Shown here: positions 16,297 through 26,700 of the stretch, one piece after another
Layout: each line of letters opens with the position of its first letter
Numbering within the stretch: position 1 is the stretch's first letter
Origin: Segetibacter sp.
GTDB taxonomy: Bacteria > Bacteroidota > Bacteroidia > Chitinophagales > Chitinophagaceae
Assembly (NCBI GenBank): GCA_028288485.1
Contig: JAQBNO010000176.1
Coordinates: 1-46,148, forward strand
Length of the DNA: 46,148 nt
Direction: 5' to 3'
Translations under genes and position numbers: made by a program
Notes under the pieces: generated by a model
The model's database searches: none
The model's input: only the letters and a program-made list of their open reading frames with translations
What the model was told of the DNA's origin: nothing

Positions 16297-17925
16297 ATGC
16301 TTGATAGTTTACCACCTGGGTCACAACCTGCCACCGATGTAGTAACCTGCAAGGTCTTTATTGATGGTACTGTTTTAAGCAATGAAATATTGCTGATGCA
16401 AGTAACGGTTAACAAGACTTTTAACAAGGTGGCGTCAGCAAAAGTGGTATTCAGGGATGGTTCTCCGAGCGACCGCGACTTTGAGTTAAGCAATGACGAC
16501 AAATTCAAACCAGGAAATGAACTTAAAATTCAATTAGGTTATCATGGGGAGGTAGATACAGTATTTGAAGGAATTGTTGTAAAACATGGAATTAAAGTAA
16601 GACAGAATGGTTCGGTGTTGATGATTGAAGCAAAAGATAAAGCAATAAAGCTGACGACCGGACGCAAAAGTGCTTATTTCATTCAGAAAACAGACAGTGA
16701 CGCAATTACTGAATTGGCAGGTGAATTGGAAACAGAAATTGAGGCAACTCCACTTACACATAGCCAGTTGGTCAAGTACGATTCAACCGATTGGGATTTT
16801 ATAGTGATAAGGGCTGAGGCAAATGGAATGCTGGTTTTGACAGATGATGGAAAACTGGTAATTAAAAAGCCGGCAACCAGCGAAGAGCCGGTAATGGTTG
16901 CGGCCTACGGTGATAATATTCTGGAGTTTGAAGCAGAAATGGATGCACGAAGGCAGGTTGCAGAAGTAACCGGGAAATCGTGGGACTACACTCAACAACA
17001 GGATGAAGCTTCAGATAGTGGAACTGCTGATTTTGAAGAAAATGGCAACATTTCGTCGGACGATTTAGCGGCTGTCTTAAATGCTAATATCACATTAAAT
17101 CATTCAGGACACCTTACCCAGTCGCAGTTACAAAACTGGGCCGATGCTTATGCTTTACGCAATCATTTAGCAAAAATCGTTGGAAGGGTTCGTGTGGAAG
17201 GTAAAGCGGCGGTGAAACCAGGTACAATGATAACCCTGGAAGGCGTTGGAGATCGCTTTAACGGTAATGTATTTGTTACCGGCGTGTTGCATCATTATGA
17301 AGGATCCTGGATCAGCGACATTCAGTTTGGCTGGCAAGACGATTGGTTCTATAAAAAGGAAGATGTGATGAATAAGCCTGCTGCCGGCCTACGACCGGGA
17401 GTAAATGGTTTACAAATAGGAATTGTAAAAGATGTCGACGATACTGAAGGTGGAGGCCAATACAGGATAAAAGTTCATATCCCTGCATTTACAGGTGACG
17501 AAGGTATCTGGGCACGGATAGCAACACTTGATGCAGGTGCAAACCGCGGCTCGTATTTCCGCCCGGAAGTCGGGGATGAAGTAGTCGTTGGTTTTTTAAG
17601 CGATGATCCAAACGAGCCCGTTGCGCTTGGTTATTTGCACAGTAAAGACTCAAAACAGTCGCCAATACCGGAACAGAGTGGGGCATTGGAATCGGGTTTT
17701 GTGACCAAGGAAGGTATCAAGTTAATTTTTGATGATACTAACAAGAGAATGACTTTGTTGGTTCCCACAGCATCAGGTGAAAAATCAATTATTCTGAATA
17801 CAGACGCCAGTGCGCTGGAAATAAAAGACGAAAATCAGAATACAATCAAAATGGAAGCACAGGGTATAACCATTCAGTCAAACGGAATTGTAACAATAAA
17901 AGGTAGCCAGGTATTAATAAATTAA
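16297..17925 (+). CDS. Central spike protein, VgrG/Pvc8-like
   Basis: Protein of 542 aa with a gp27-like N-terminal hub domain (about 1-340; VVTCKVFIDGTVLSNEILLM, FEGIVVKHGIKVRQNG, GTMITLEGVGDRFNGNVFVTG), a gp5-type OB fold (about 370-455; LQIGIVKDVDDTEGGGQYRI followed by WARIATLDAGANRGSYFRPE and GDEVVVGFLSDDPNEPVALG), and a short beta-helical tip (about 490-542). It forms the trimeric spike below the tube and carries the PAAR tip encoded 29 bp downstream. No effector extension is fused to the C-terminus; the protein stops at the usual beta-helix end. Confidence 0.95.
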   Translation: MLDSLPPGSQPATDVVTCKVFIDGTVLSNEILLMQVTVNKTFNKVASAKVVFRDGSPSDRDFELSNDDKFKPGNELKIQLGYHGEVDTVFEGIVVKHGIKVRQNGSVLMIEAKDKAIKLTTGRKSAYFIQKTDSDAITELAGELETEIEATPLTHSQLVKYDSTDWDFIVIRAEANGMLVLTDDGKLVIKKPATSEEPVMVAAYGDNILEFEAEMDARRQVAEVTGKSWDYTQQQDEASDSGTADFEENGNISSDDLAAVLNANITLNHSGHLTQSQLQNWADAYALRNHLAKIVGRVRVEGKAAVKPGTMITLEGVGDRFNGNVFVTGVLHHYEGSWISDIQFGWQDDWFYKKEDVMNKPAAGLRPGVNGLQIGIVKDVDDTEGGGQYRIKVHIPAFTGDEGIWARIATLDAGANRGSYFRPEVGDEVVVGFLSDDPNEPVALGYLHSKDSKQSPIPEQSGALESGFVTKEGIKLIFDDTNKRMTLLVPTASGEKSIILNTDASALEIKDENQNTIKMEAQGITIQSNGIVTIKGSQVLIN

Positions 17926-17954
17926 AAAGTAATAACACTTTTACAAAATAGAGT

Positions 17955-18248
17955 ATGCCCCCTGCAGCACGTATTAATGACAATCATGTTTGTCCGATGG
18001 TAAACCCTAATGGTAGTCCACATTCCGGTGGTACTATTTTACCTCCTGGTGCACCTACGGTTATTATCGGCGGTCAGCCTGCAGCAACTGTTGGAAATAT
18101 GTGCACCTGTGCTGGTCCTCCTGATAGTATTATAGCAGGCTCCGGTACGGTGAAATTTGGAGGAATGCCGGCTGCGCGAACGGGAGATTCTACAGCACAT
18201 GGAGGCTCTATTGTAGTTGGTTTTCCGACAGTAATTATAGGTGGCTAA
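17955..18248 (+). CDS. PAAR spike-tip protein (Pvc10-like)
   Basis: PAAR-repeat protein of 97 aa: MPPAARINDNHVCPM, then APTVIIGGQPAATVGNMCTC, GTVKFGGMPAARTGDSTAHG and a closing PTVIIGG. The zinc-binding set of His and Cys (H11/C13, C-x-C near 53-55 and H in TAHGG) is present. It caps the VgrG spike to form the sharp membrane-piercing tip. There is no toxin extension. Confidence 0.95.
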   Translation: MPPAARINDNHVCPMVNPNGSPHSGGTILPPGAPTVIIGGQPAATVGNMCTCAGPPDSIIAGSGTVKFGGMPAARTGDSTAHGGSIVVGFPTVIIGG

Positions 18249-18356
18249 TTTCTTAAAACAGCTGTATCAGGGATTACGTTATGAAACCAGCAAATTGGAT
18301 TTGAAAATGGCTTTAATACATACCAGAGGAAACCGGCAAAAAATAAAATACAGAAT

Positions 18357-18773
18357 ATGGCAACTGTCGACCAGTCGTTCTTAGGCACGGGATGGGGATT
18401 CCCTCCGTCTTTTCGCCGGGAGTTTTACGGTGTTGAAATGCTAGTCGGGGAAGACGATGTAAGAAGCAGCTTACAGATCATACTGTTAACCATTACAGGT
18501 GAAAGGGTCATGTTACCGACTTTTGGCTGCAATCTTCAGCCTCATGTTTTCGACCAAATGAACCCTCCCAATATTGCCCTGATTGAAAAAATAGTAAAGG
18601 AAGCGCTGGTATTACATGAACCAAGAATTACAGTAGAAAACCTTGTATCAACGCCTGATGATTACCGGGGTGTTCTTGAGATCCATATTGAGTACAAGAT
18701 TATCGCAACTAATACGAGATACAATTATGTCTTCCCATTCTATATAAATGAAGCGACCAACATTGAAAAATAA
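18357..18773 (+). CDS. Baseplate wedge protein, gp25-like (Pvc9)
   Basis: GPW/gp25-family protein of 138 aa. The motif DDVRSSLQIILLTITGERVM, then LPTFGCNLQPHVFDQMNP and LVLHEPRITVEN, is diagnostic: the EPR and R-x-x-L-P-x-F-G-like core contacts the sheath at the baseplate. It nucleates sheath assembly. A 234-bp gap then precedes the Pvc11-like gene. A 57-codon ORF overlapping the end of this gene (18748-18921) is not convincing. Confidence 0.94.
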   Translation: MATVDQSFLGTGWGFPPSFRREFYGVEMLVGEDDVRSSLQIILLTITGERVMLPTFGCNLQPHVFDQMNPPNIALIEKIVKEALVLHEPRITVENLVSTPDDYRGVLEIHIEYKIIATNTRYNYVFPFYINEATNIEK

Positions 18774-19007
18774 CGATGGCAGAAAAGGCTCGAAAATTAA
18801 TAATGGAAAATTAAGCGGGATAGATTTGGAAAACGGAATTAAACATAGCGTTTTAGAATGTATAATGTTGGCAGAATCACAAGCATCCGTAGCAAGTCCC
18901 AAAATGCGTTGTGAAGTATAAAAGTAAAAGTGTAAGAACAGAACAAATAAAATTAGCTGTTACAAAGTTTGTTAAACCGGTAGACGGCGAATTTAAAATT
19001 TTTCTCA

Positions 19008-22000
19008 ATGGATAATTGTGAATGTCATAATGAAGTATTGCGTGATGGTTCGGGGCAGTTAGGCCGTTACTTAAAGGCTCTCGATCCTTCTTATGCTCCA
19101 ATTGACGGCAGAAGTATAGAGGATTTGCTGGTATTTGCAAAAAGGTATGCAGCACAAATAAGATTTTATGATTTACCGGAAAGTAACATTGATGACGAAC
19201 CGCCGCCTTCGAAGGTAAGCTGGAGAGAGTTTTTCAGGCGCGATATGGCGGTGATTGCTGCTTCTATTGCCATTATTGATTTGCACCAGATTCAAAAAGA
19301 TTACAGGGAATTACGCGACCAATTGGATTTGCATCCGGGAACAGAGATTTTTGCAGCGTTATTTAGCCCGATTCTAGGCATGGCGATAAGGATAGATCAT
19401 TGGTATTCTGTTGCTATTCCTGAAAATCCTTTGCGTAAAGATCTTGACCTTGGTATCAGTTCTTTGCTGCTGGAGCAAATGAAAAAGATTATTGCTTACG
19501 AAGAAGGGTTTAAATATGTAGATCCTAAAAAAAGTCTGAACCTTGATTATAAAGGCATAGAGAATGACTCACTCTGGGGTCTACAGGATGATATTGACCC
19601 GGACTATTCAATTTATAGCGGAATAGAAGTTGAAGAGAAGATCAGGTCAGGGGCTTTGTTCGTCGATGATATCTTTCACAGCTTTTATGGGTTCATGCGC
19701 GACGTGGTCGAAAAGTCTGAAACCTATTTACAATATGCCCTTGAGAAATACCCGGCACATCAGCCACACATGGCGCTCTTTATTGCTTTTTTGCAGGTGT
19801 TTAAGCTTGCCCAGAACCAGTTGAACGGTATTACTGAAAGGATGCTCGAATTTTATTATCGTGATGTTCTTCACTTAGCTGAAAAACCTTCAATACCAGA
19901 CAGGGTACATATAATATTTGAGTTGGCAAAAGATGTTGCAGAATATGACGTGGAAAAAGGTACAACTCTAAAAGCCGGAAAAGATTCCACAGGTAAAGAA
20001 CAAATATATGCTACAGAAAATGACCTGGTTGTAAACCAGGCGAAAGTAAAAGAATTAAAGACAATTTTTGTTGAAAAGCTGCCGCCCGACACTGAAGAAA
20101 ATAAGAGGAAGATCCATAAAATTTATGCTCGTCCTGTAGCTAATTCTCTTGATGGATTTGGGGGAAAATTTACTGACCCTAATCCCAGATGGAAAACAGT
20201 GGGTGAGGGGTCAGCCGATACGACTCCAACGAATAATCCGTGTGAAAGGATTAAAAAGATCAACGAGCTGTTAAACAGGAATGATGAGGCACAGGTGGGC
20301 TTTGCAATTGCTTCTCCCCAACTGGTTTTACAGGGAGGAAAGCGGCTGATCGGCTTGAAGATAGACGGTTCTGAGTTGCTGCTTGCAGCGGCATTAAAAG
20401 CAATTAAAAAAGGGACGCCTTTTTTTCAGATCTGGCTGACGGGGGAAAAGGATTGGCTCAAGATAGATAAGGCAATGAGCGATGATGACCAGGAAAAAGT
20501 AGGGAAGTATCTGAAAATGGGTTTGTTTAACCCCGAAGGCGACGATGTTGAGAGCTCTTATCTGATCGATGAGAAGGAAAATATGCTTTACGTGTATTTG
20601 TCAGTAGCAGAGGTTCCTGTAACACGATATGATTCGAAATTACACCCGGGTTATAATTTTGAAACCGAGTACCCTTTGATGATGATCATGCTAAATTCTA
20701 CTATTGACCTAAAATCTACTGATTATGAAAAGTTGAATATTTCAGGTTTGTCTTTAAGTGTCAAAGTTGGATCAATCAATCCTTCAGACAATTTTGACGA
20801 CAAGATTTCTCAAGCTACAGCCTTCCATTTCGATGGTTTAAAAACGCTTATTCTTCAAAATGACCAGGGCATTCAGCCGGTAAATAAAGCTTTTGACCCT
20901 TTTACAGCATTTCCCTCAAGGGGTAAATCTTTGTACATAGGAAGTGAAGAAGTTTTTAATAAGCCAATGGGAAGGTTAGCCGTTAATATGAAAAGAACAG
21001 CAGATGAAGACGCTGTTGAAGACGCCGACTTTAATGACGAGGTGCCCGGCTTTGCGTCTGCTGTTATTAATAATACAGGTAATTTCAGTGTGAGCGTTTT
21101 ACACGACAGAACATGGGATAAGCTGACCACAAAAACGGGGAACAATTTTAATCAATTCGAATTAACCAGGAACATTTTATTTCACTCCCCTGATAAAAAT
21201 CCTAATGGCGTTCCTATAAATGACAAACCGGTCTCTCTTTTAAGAAAGCCAATTTCATATTTTAATCAATGGGAATCTAATTCGGATAAAGGGTTTCTTC
21301 GTATTAGTATTTTATTGCCGGAACTTAAGGGAGATAATGTTATTCTGGCTAGTCAAAATCTTGCTCCCAGGCTCCAGGTAAAAGAGGTCTCCGTTAGTTA
21401 TGAGTCTACATTATCAGCGCTTGAGGCAGGAATAGACCAGTTCTTTCATGTGTATCCTTTTGGGGCGGTCGAAACCTACATCAATAGTAAGCAAGCTAAT
21501 GATTCAAAAAAATCGTTAAACAACCTGAATGTTCCGCAGCCAAAGTCTGAATTTTCTATCGTAGATAAAGCAAAAGGTAACTTGCTCGTAAATGCTCATA
21601 ATCATCTTCTTCCTCAATTCACTTTTTTAAGTCCATATGCCCCGGCTGCAGTTGCACCTGCTACAAAAATTAAACAGGCAATATTGCCCACTGGAAATAT
21701 TAATGAGGTAACCGGATATCAAACTCCAACAACTGTAGAAATAAAAAGCAGCAGGCAAAACGTAGTCAGCAGCTTGATGTACAAGGCAAGCGGGTTACAG
21801 GATAGAATATCAGGAAGTGCAAACCAATATTCTGCGAGGATACAGGAAGAAGGGATGCTTTTTATAGGCATTGAAAAACTTAAGCCGCTTCAAACGCTAT
21901 CGTTGTTGTTTCAGTTCGCCGAAGGAAGTGCAGAAGATGAAGACAACGACCCGCCGGCGATTAACTGGTCGTACCTGACCAATAATGAATGGCGACCGCT

Positions 22001-23585
22001 GAAAGGTGAGCACCTGGTTTCGGACGGAACATTCGGTTTTCAAACAACGGGCATTGTAAAAATTGATGTTCCGGCAGATGTTACCAGTCATAATACGATC
22101 ATAACGGATGGCCTGTATTGGTTTTGCGCAAGCGTAACCGATAGCTCAAATCGTATTCCCCGGTTAGTTGATGTGGTAACACAAGCTGTGCTGGCAACCT
22201 TCAAAGATGACAACAATGACCAGTCTCATTTCGATAAAGCACTTGCAGCAGGGAGTATTAGTAAACTCTCGGTTGCAGTTGCAGATGTTGGAAAAGTGGT
22301 TCAACCTTTTGCGTCGTTTGATGGAAAGCATAAGGAAGTTGGAAAAGAATATTACACCCGGGTAAGTGAACGTCTACGTCACAAGGCAAGGGCGATCACT
22401 GCATGGGATTATGAACATATTATACTCGACAGGTTTCCATCGATTTATAAAGTAAAATGCATTACTCATACTGATCCAAATTGTATTTGCAGGCATGCCG
22501 ATAATTCAGGTTCAAGACCAAAGGCTGACGATTGTTGTGGTCCCCAGGTGGCTCCCGGTCACATACTGATTGTGCCTGTTGCAAATTTAAAAAACAGGAA
22601 CGCAGCAGATCCGTTGCAACCCAAGACAAGCAGGCGAACTCTTTTGGAAATTCAGGAATATTTGAAGAAGCGTACAACTCCTTTTGTACATATTCATGCA
22701 AAAAATCCGGTATACGAACAGGTTATTGTTTCATTTAAGGTTAAGTTTTATACCGGAACTGATAAAGGCTTTTTTATGAAAAAGCTGAACGATGAAATAG
22801 TTCATTACCTGACCCCATGGGCTTTTGATGAAAATGCAGATGTCTCTTTCAATCAAAAAATATATGCTTCTTCCATTATAAATTTTATTGAAGAACGATC
22901 TTATGTCGACTTTATCACAGATTTTTTAATGGGTGTTTGCAGAAATGAGTGTTGCGAACACGAAGGTTATGCAGACAATAAGAATTCGGATGATAACCGG
23001 GATGAGGATGTAGTTACAGTGCCAGGAAGGATCAGCGGCTGCAACGACATGGAACACCTGTTGCAGGACCAGAGCGATTTCCAGGGCGATATTGTGGCAA
23101 AACCATCTACCTCAAGGTCTATTTTGGTCTCGGTTCCTAAGCATATTATTACTCCGTACGAAGAGCCTGAACACTTGTCAAGGTGCGAAGAACGTAAAAT
23201 TCAGAAGCCGGTACCTACACGGGGGGGAGGAACTCAAATACCTGCAGTAGATACAGTGCCGGCAGCCGGGGGTTTGGCTCCCACGGGTGCTACACCTGCT
23301 GTACCTGCGGACAAACGAAATGAGGAAACATTTGTAGAAGAAGCAAAAACTGTGGATGCAGCTATCGGTTCGGACGTGCCGGACACGAAAGTTACTGTTG
23401 TTCTGCCAGAGGTTAACAGTGAACAGGTCGAAAATGATCCTGCTACAGAAAGTGCAAAGCCGGCAGAGGTAACGGGAGAAACGACAAGTGAAAAGCCGCT
23501 GGAGATGCCAGCGCCGGGCCCGGTTGAAAAAAACGGGAAAAGGATCAGGAAAAGTGCTGTAAAAAAAGATAAGGGTACGCGGTAA
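19008..23585 (+). CDS. Giant baseplate wedge protein, baseplate-J/Pvc11-like
   Basis: Protein of 1525 aa, long for the family. The start MDNCECHNEVLRDGSGQLGR, the repeated beta-rich middle, and a C-terminal region with SVAVADVGKVVQPFASFDGK, RLRHKARAITAWDYEHIILD and ADVSFNQKIYASSIINFIEE (about 1085-1310) match Pvc11/Afp11-type baseplate-J proteins, which form the wedge ring. Two cysteine-rich patches (CICRH with DDCCG near 1160-1180, and CRNECCEHE near 1310) could bind metal. The last ~120 residues (from about 1404) are a Pro/Glu/Val-rich low-complexity tail ending in basic GKRIRKSAVKKDKGTR, probably disordered and unusual in this family. A dispersed repeat lies in the 143-bp gap before the next gene. 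Confidence 0.92.
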   Translation: MDNCECHNEVLRDGSGQLGRYLKALDPSYAPIDGRSIEDLLVFAKRYAAQIRFYDLPESNIDDEPPPSKVSWREFFRRDMAVIAASIAIIDLHQIQKDYRELRDQLDLHPGTEIFAALFSPILGMAIRIDHWYSVAIPENPLRKDLDLGISSLLLEQMKKIIAYEEGFKYVDPKKSLNLDYKGIENDSLWGLQDDIDPDYSIYSGIEVEEKIRSGALFVDDIFHSFYGFMRDVVEKSETYLQYALEKYPAHQPHMALFIAFLQVFKLAQNQLNGITERMLEFYYRDVLHLAEKPSIPDRVHIIFELAKDVAEYDVEKGTTLKAGKDSTGKEQIYATENDLVVNQAKVKELKTIFVEKLPPDTEENKRKIHKIYARPVANSLDGFGGKFTDPNPRWKTVGEGSADTTPTNNPCERIKKINELLNRNDEAQVGFAIASPQLVLQGGKRLIGLKIDGSELLLAAALKAIKKGTPFFQIWLTGEKDWLKIDKAMSDDDQEKVGKYLKMGLFNPEGDDVESSYLIDEKENMLYVYLSVAEVPVTRYDSKLHPGYNFETEYPLMMIMLNSTIDLKSTDYEKLNISGLSLSVKVGSINPSDNFDDKISQATAFHFDGLKTLILQNDQGIQPVNKAFDPFTAFPSRGKSLYIGSEEVFNKPMGRLAVNMKRTADEDAVEDADFNDEVPGFASAVINNTGNFSVSVLHDRTWDKLTTKTGNNFNQFELTRNILFHSPDKNPNGVPINDKPVSLLRKPISYFNQWESNSDKGFLRISILLPELKGDNVILASQNLAPRLQVKEVSVSYESTLSALEAGIDQFFHVYPFGAVETYINSKQANDSKKSLNNLNVPQPKSEFSIVDKAKGNLLVNAHNHLLPQFTFLSPYAPAAVAPATKIKQAILPTGNINEVTGYQTPTTVEIKSSRQNVVSSLMYKASGLQDRISGSANQYSARIQEEGMLFIGIEKLKPLQTLSLLFQFAEGSAEDEDNDPPAINWSYLTNNEWRPLKGEHLVSDGTFGFQTTGIVKIDVPADVTSHNTIITDGLYWFCASVTDSSNRIPRLVDVVTQAVLATFKDDNNDQSHFDKALAAGSISKLSVAVADVGKVVQPFASFDGKHKEVGKEYYTRVSERLRHKARAITAWDYEHIILDRFPSIYKVKCITHTDPNCICRHADNSGSRPKADDCCGPQVAPGHILIVPVANLKNRNAADPLQPKTSRRTLLEIQEYLKKRTTPFVHIHAKNPVYEQVIVSFKVKFYTGTDKGFFMKKLNDEIVHYLTPWAFDENADVSFNQKIYASSIINFIEERSYVDFITDFLMGVCRNECCEHEGYADNKNSDDNRDEDVVTVPGRISGCNDMEHLLQDQSDFQGDIVAKPSTSRSILVSVPKHIITPYEEPEHLSRCEERKIQKPVPTRGGGTQIPAVDTVPAAGGLAPTGATPAVPADKRNEETFVEEAKTVDAAIGSDVPDTKVTVVLPEVNSEQVENDPATESAKPAEVTGETTSEKPLEMPAPGPVEKNGKRIRKSAVKKDKGTR

Positions 23586-23626
23586 TATTTGGAGAGTTAC
23601 CAGGTAATCGTCAAAAAAGTTCCTAT

Positions 23627-23692
23627 TGGTTTGCCGATGAAAGGATTGCGTCGCAACGGTGATGCTATGAAAACCAACGCCGGTATCCAAAG
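23627..23692 (+). repeat. Composite dispersed repeat between the large baseplate genes
   Basis: The first half, 23627-23656 (TGGTTTGCCGA...GATTGCGTCGCAA), matches 45363-45392 at 25 of 30 positions. The second half (CAACGGTGATGCTATGAAAA, 23654-23673) matches the 4019 and 14244 copies. The join is the perfect palindrome TTGCGTCGCAA. The same family sits between sheath and tube genes. Confidence 0.65.
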
Positions 23693-23728
23693 AGAATTCT
23701 AACAAATGGTTAGATAAAATAAAAAAGT

Positions 23729-26700
23729 ATGTCAGAACAGATTGCATTAAGAAAGTCAAATCCCCTTCTTCCTGCTGAAGATTATGTCGCTATGAGAAAG
23801 CAGGGCTTCCAGGCAATAGAAAAATTGGGAAGCGCTGTGTGGACGGATTATAACAACTCGGACCCGGGGATAACAATACTTGAAGCGGTTTGCTATGCCA
23901 TCACTGATCTTGCTTATCGTACCGGTTTTGAAATTAAGGATCTGCTGACACCCGAAGAACTAGGCAAAGACACCTGGAAACAGATTTTTTATACAGCACG
24001 GCAGATCTTGCATAACAACCCGTTAACGATAAGTGATTATAGAAAAATTATTATCGATGTAAAAGGAGTGAGAAATGCATGGTTAACACCTAGTAAGGAT
24101 TATGAGGTACCGGTGTGGATAGACTATAATTATTATGAGAAAAGAAAGGATTATGATTGTTCGTGTGACGATAATAAATTGAAAACTTGTCACGGCAAAC
24201 TTGGATTAGAGCCGGTGTCAGAAGCGCAAACAAAAGAATGGATAGCAAAACGAATTGCAGACATCAACAAGAGAACTGCAGAGATCTCAAAAAGAATAAC
24301 CGATATAGATACCAGGGTTGCAGCCATCGATGCGGCAACTGCTGCATCTAAAGAGGGAGATGTAGGCGAATTAAAAATCGAAAAGGCGAAACTTTTAACA
24401 GAGAAGAAAGGGTTGCAAAGTGAAAATGCCGAGCTTGCCGTTGAGAGTAAAGAATTAGCTACTCCACACATTTTTCCGTCGAAAATTATTGAGTTTGAAG
24501 GGTTGTATAACGTGATGGTAGAATACGAAGAGGGGATAATTGAAGAAGAACGCAGGGAGGTTGTAAGGCAACAGGTAGTCGAAAAACTTGCTCACCGCCG
24601 AAATTTATGCGAAGATTTTCTTTCTATCAATGCTGTTGAATACCTTGACTTTGGCATCGGCGCTTCTATCGCTTTGTATGAATATGCAGACCCTGATGAA
24701 GTTCTGGCCCAGGTATTTTTTGCCATTTACAAATATTTTACTCCTTCCATTCCATTTTATACGATAGACCAGATGCTGCAAAAAGGTTACCTGGTGGATG
24801 AAATATTCGAAGGGCCTGCACTAAATCATGGTTTTGTTGATACTGCAGAACTTGAAAAAACCGATCTATTCAGAGATATCAGGTTATCAGATATTATTAA
24901 TGAAGTTTCAGATATTGAAGGGATTAAAGCCGTAACATACCTCCATTTGCCTTTCAAGGGTCTGAACGATGAGACCTCAGGTAAAAATTATTTTAACGAA
25001 TGGGTTGAATATCTGAAAAATGAAAACAAGATTGCAAGAATTCAACCTGCCATGTCGCAGGTTATGTTTTGCAAGGAGCGTGATTTTATTACTTATAATA
25101 CCGGGAGTGCTAAAGACAAAGCACCGGCAAGAATGCTTAAGCTATTTAAAGATCTTAAGTCAATAGAACGAAAATACAAGTTAAACGGGCATGAAACAGA
25201 TTTTGATGTACCTGTTGGCGAATACATGGAACTGGAAGATTATTACCCGGTCACCTACTCGTTGCCCATGGCATACGGCGTAAGCGAACGGGCAGGACTA
25301 CCTGTAGATGCTGATGATAAAAGAAAGGTGCAGGCTTTGCAACTAAAAGGGTACCTGCTTTTTTTTGAACAACTGTTAAAAGACCACCTTGTACAGCTTA
25401 ATCATCTCAGAGATCTTTTTTCTTTTGATACACATGTAAAGCATAGTTACTTTATAGAGGCACTAACAGAAATAGATGATTTGAAATCGTTGATCATCGA
25501 TCATGGAAATCATGGGGAAGGACACTATAAGGAAGTGTTGCAGGATTTTGTAAATTCAATTCAAAGTATTATAGAAACTCCGGACATTTTTCATAAGCGG
25601 CGAAATCGTTTTCTCGATCATATGCTCGGCAGGTTTGGTGAAGACATAAGCGAATACGAAGCGATCAGCAGGTGGTTAACTCCGGGAAAAGTAGACGAAC
25701 GATTAATCCATGATAAATGCGGGATCTTAAAAAATGGAGAATATTACCGCATCAGCAGCAACCGTGGCAAGGGATATGACTATTCAAGAATGGATTTTTG
25801 GGATACTGAAAATATATCTGGAGCCGAAAGAAGAATTGCGCGGTTATTGGGATTTGAAAAAATTGAACGACGTACACTTTATCCTCGTTCTGTAGTTATT
25901 GACGCGGTAATGGAGGTCGATCCAAAGACGAAAAATTCGGTTCAGAAAAAAGATAAGAAAGGAAACCCTCTCAATGTTATCCGTCTCACAGACCCGGACA
26001 ATAACAATGCAACGCTTATCACAAGTGTGGATGTGAAGGAAGGTTGCTGCACAGAAACGCTATTGAACGAGATGTTGAAGTATGCCGACTCCAGGAAGTA
26101 TTTTAAATTTCATGATGACCTGAAACAAAGGAGTCGTAAAACTGCAGGGCTTATCGGCACTTTCTGGTTTGAACTATGGGATGGAACTGATATGGAAACG
26201 GCTGTACTTTTAGCTTCGAGTGAACGATATGATAACAAGGATAACCGTGATAATGCGTTTAAAAGCCTGCAAAAGTTGATGTATGCTATTAACAGCAACG
26301 AAGGCCTGCATTTGATTGAGCATCTGCTGTTGCGACCAAAGTTTGACGAAGTGTTTGATGAAGTTGGAAAACCAGTAAATGTGAACTTTCTAAACATTTG
26401 TCTTGATAAATGCGATTTGGGAATAGGGCTTGGCGAGAATACTGATGTTCCCGGTTACAGAAAACGAATTCATCGAATTCCGGCAGATAAATGTTACGAT
26501 AAGTTGCCGTGGGTATTGGAATATTTAAAGTTCAACGACAAGACAAAAAAATACGATAAAGCTATCCTGGTGCAGGAAGCTTTTCCTGATGGGACCGCTG
26601 TAGTGCCGTTGAAGTTCCGGCGGTATGAAGCATTAGCAAAGCGGGTTAAAGATCTTCACGAATTTGGTTCCGAACGCATCAATTACGGTATTGTTTCAAA

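Noticed and set aside
16218-16303. 28-codon ORF (MIISNEKLVQ...) before the spike gene
   Set aside because: Too short and without recognisable features; probably untranslated gap between the hub and spike genes.
18748-18921. 57-codon plus-strand ORF overlapping the end of the gp25-like gene
   Set aside because: Its composition is Lys/Asn/Gly-rich without family resemblance, it overlaps 26 bp of a certain gene, and no eCIS locus I know has a gene of this kind here.
23178-23759. 193-codon minus-strand ORF over the end of the Pvc11-like gene
   Set aside because: Antisense to the low-complexity tail and the repeat; Phe/Ser/Arg-rich with no family resemblance.
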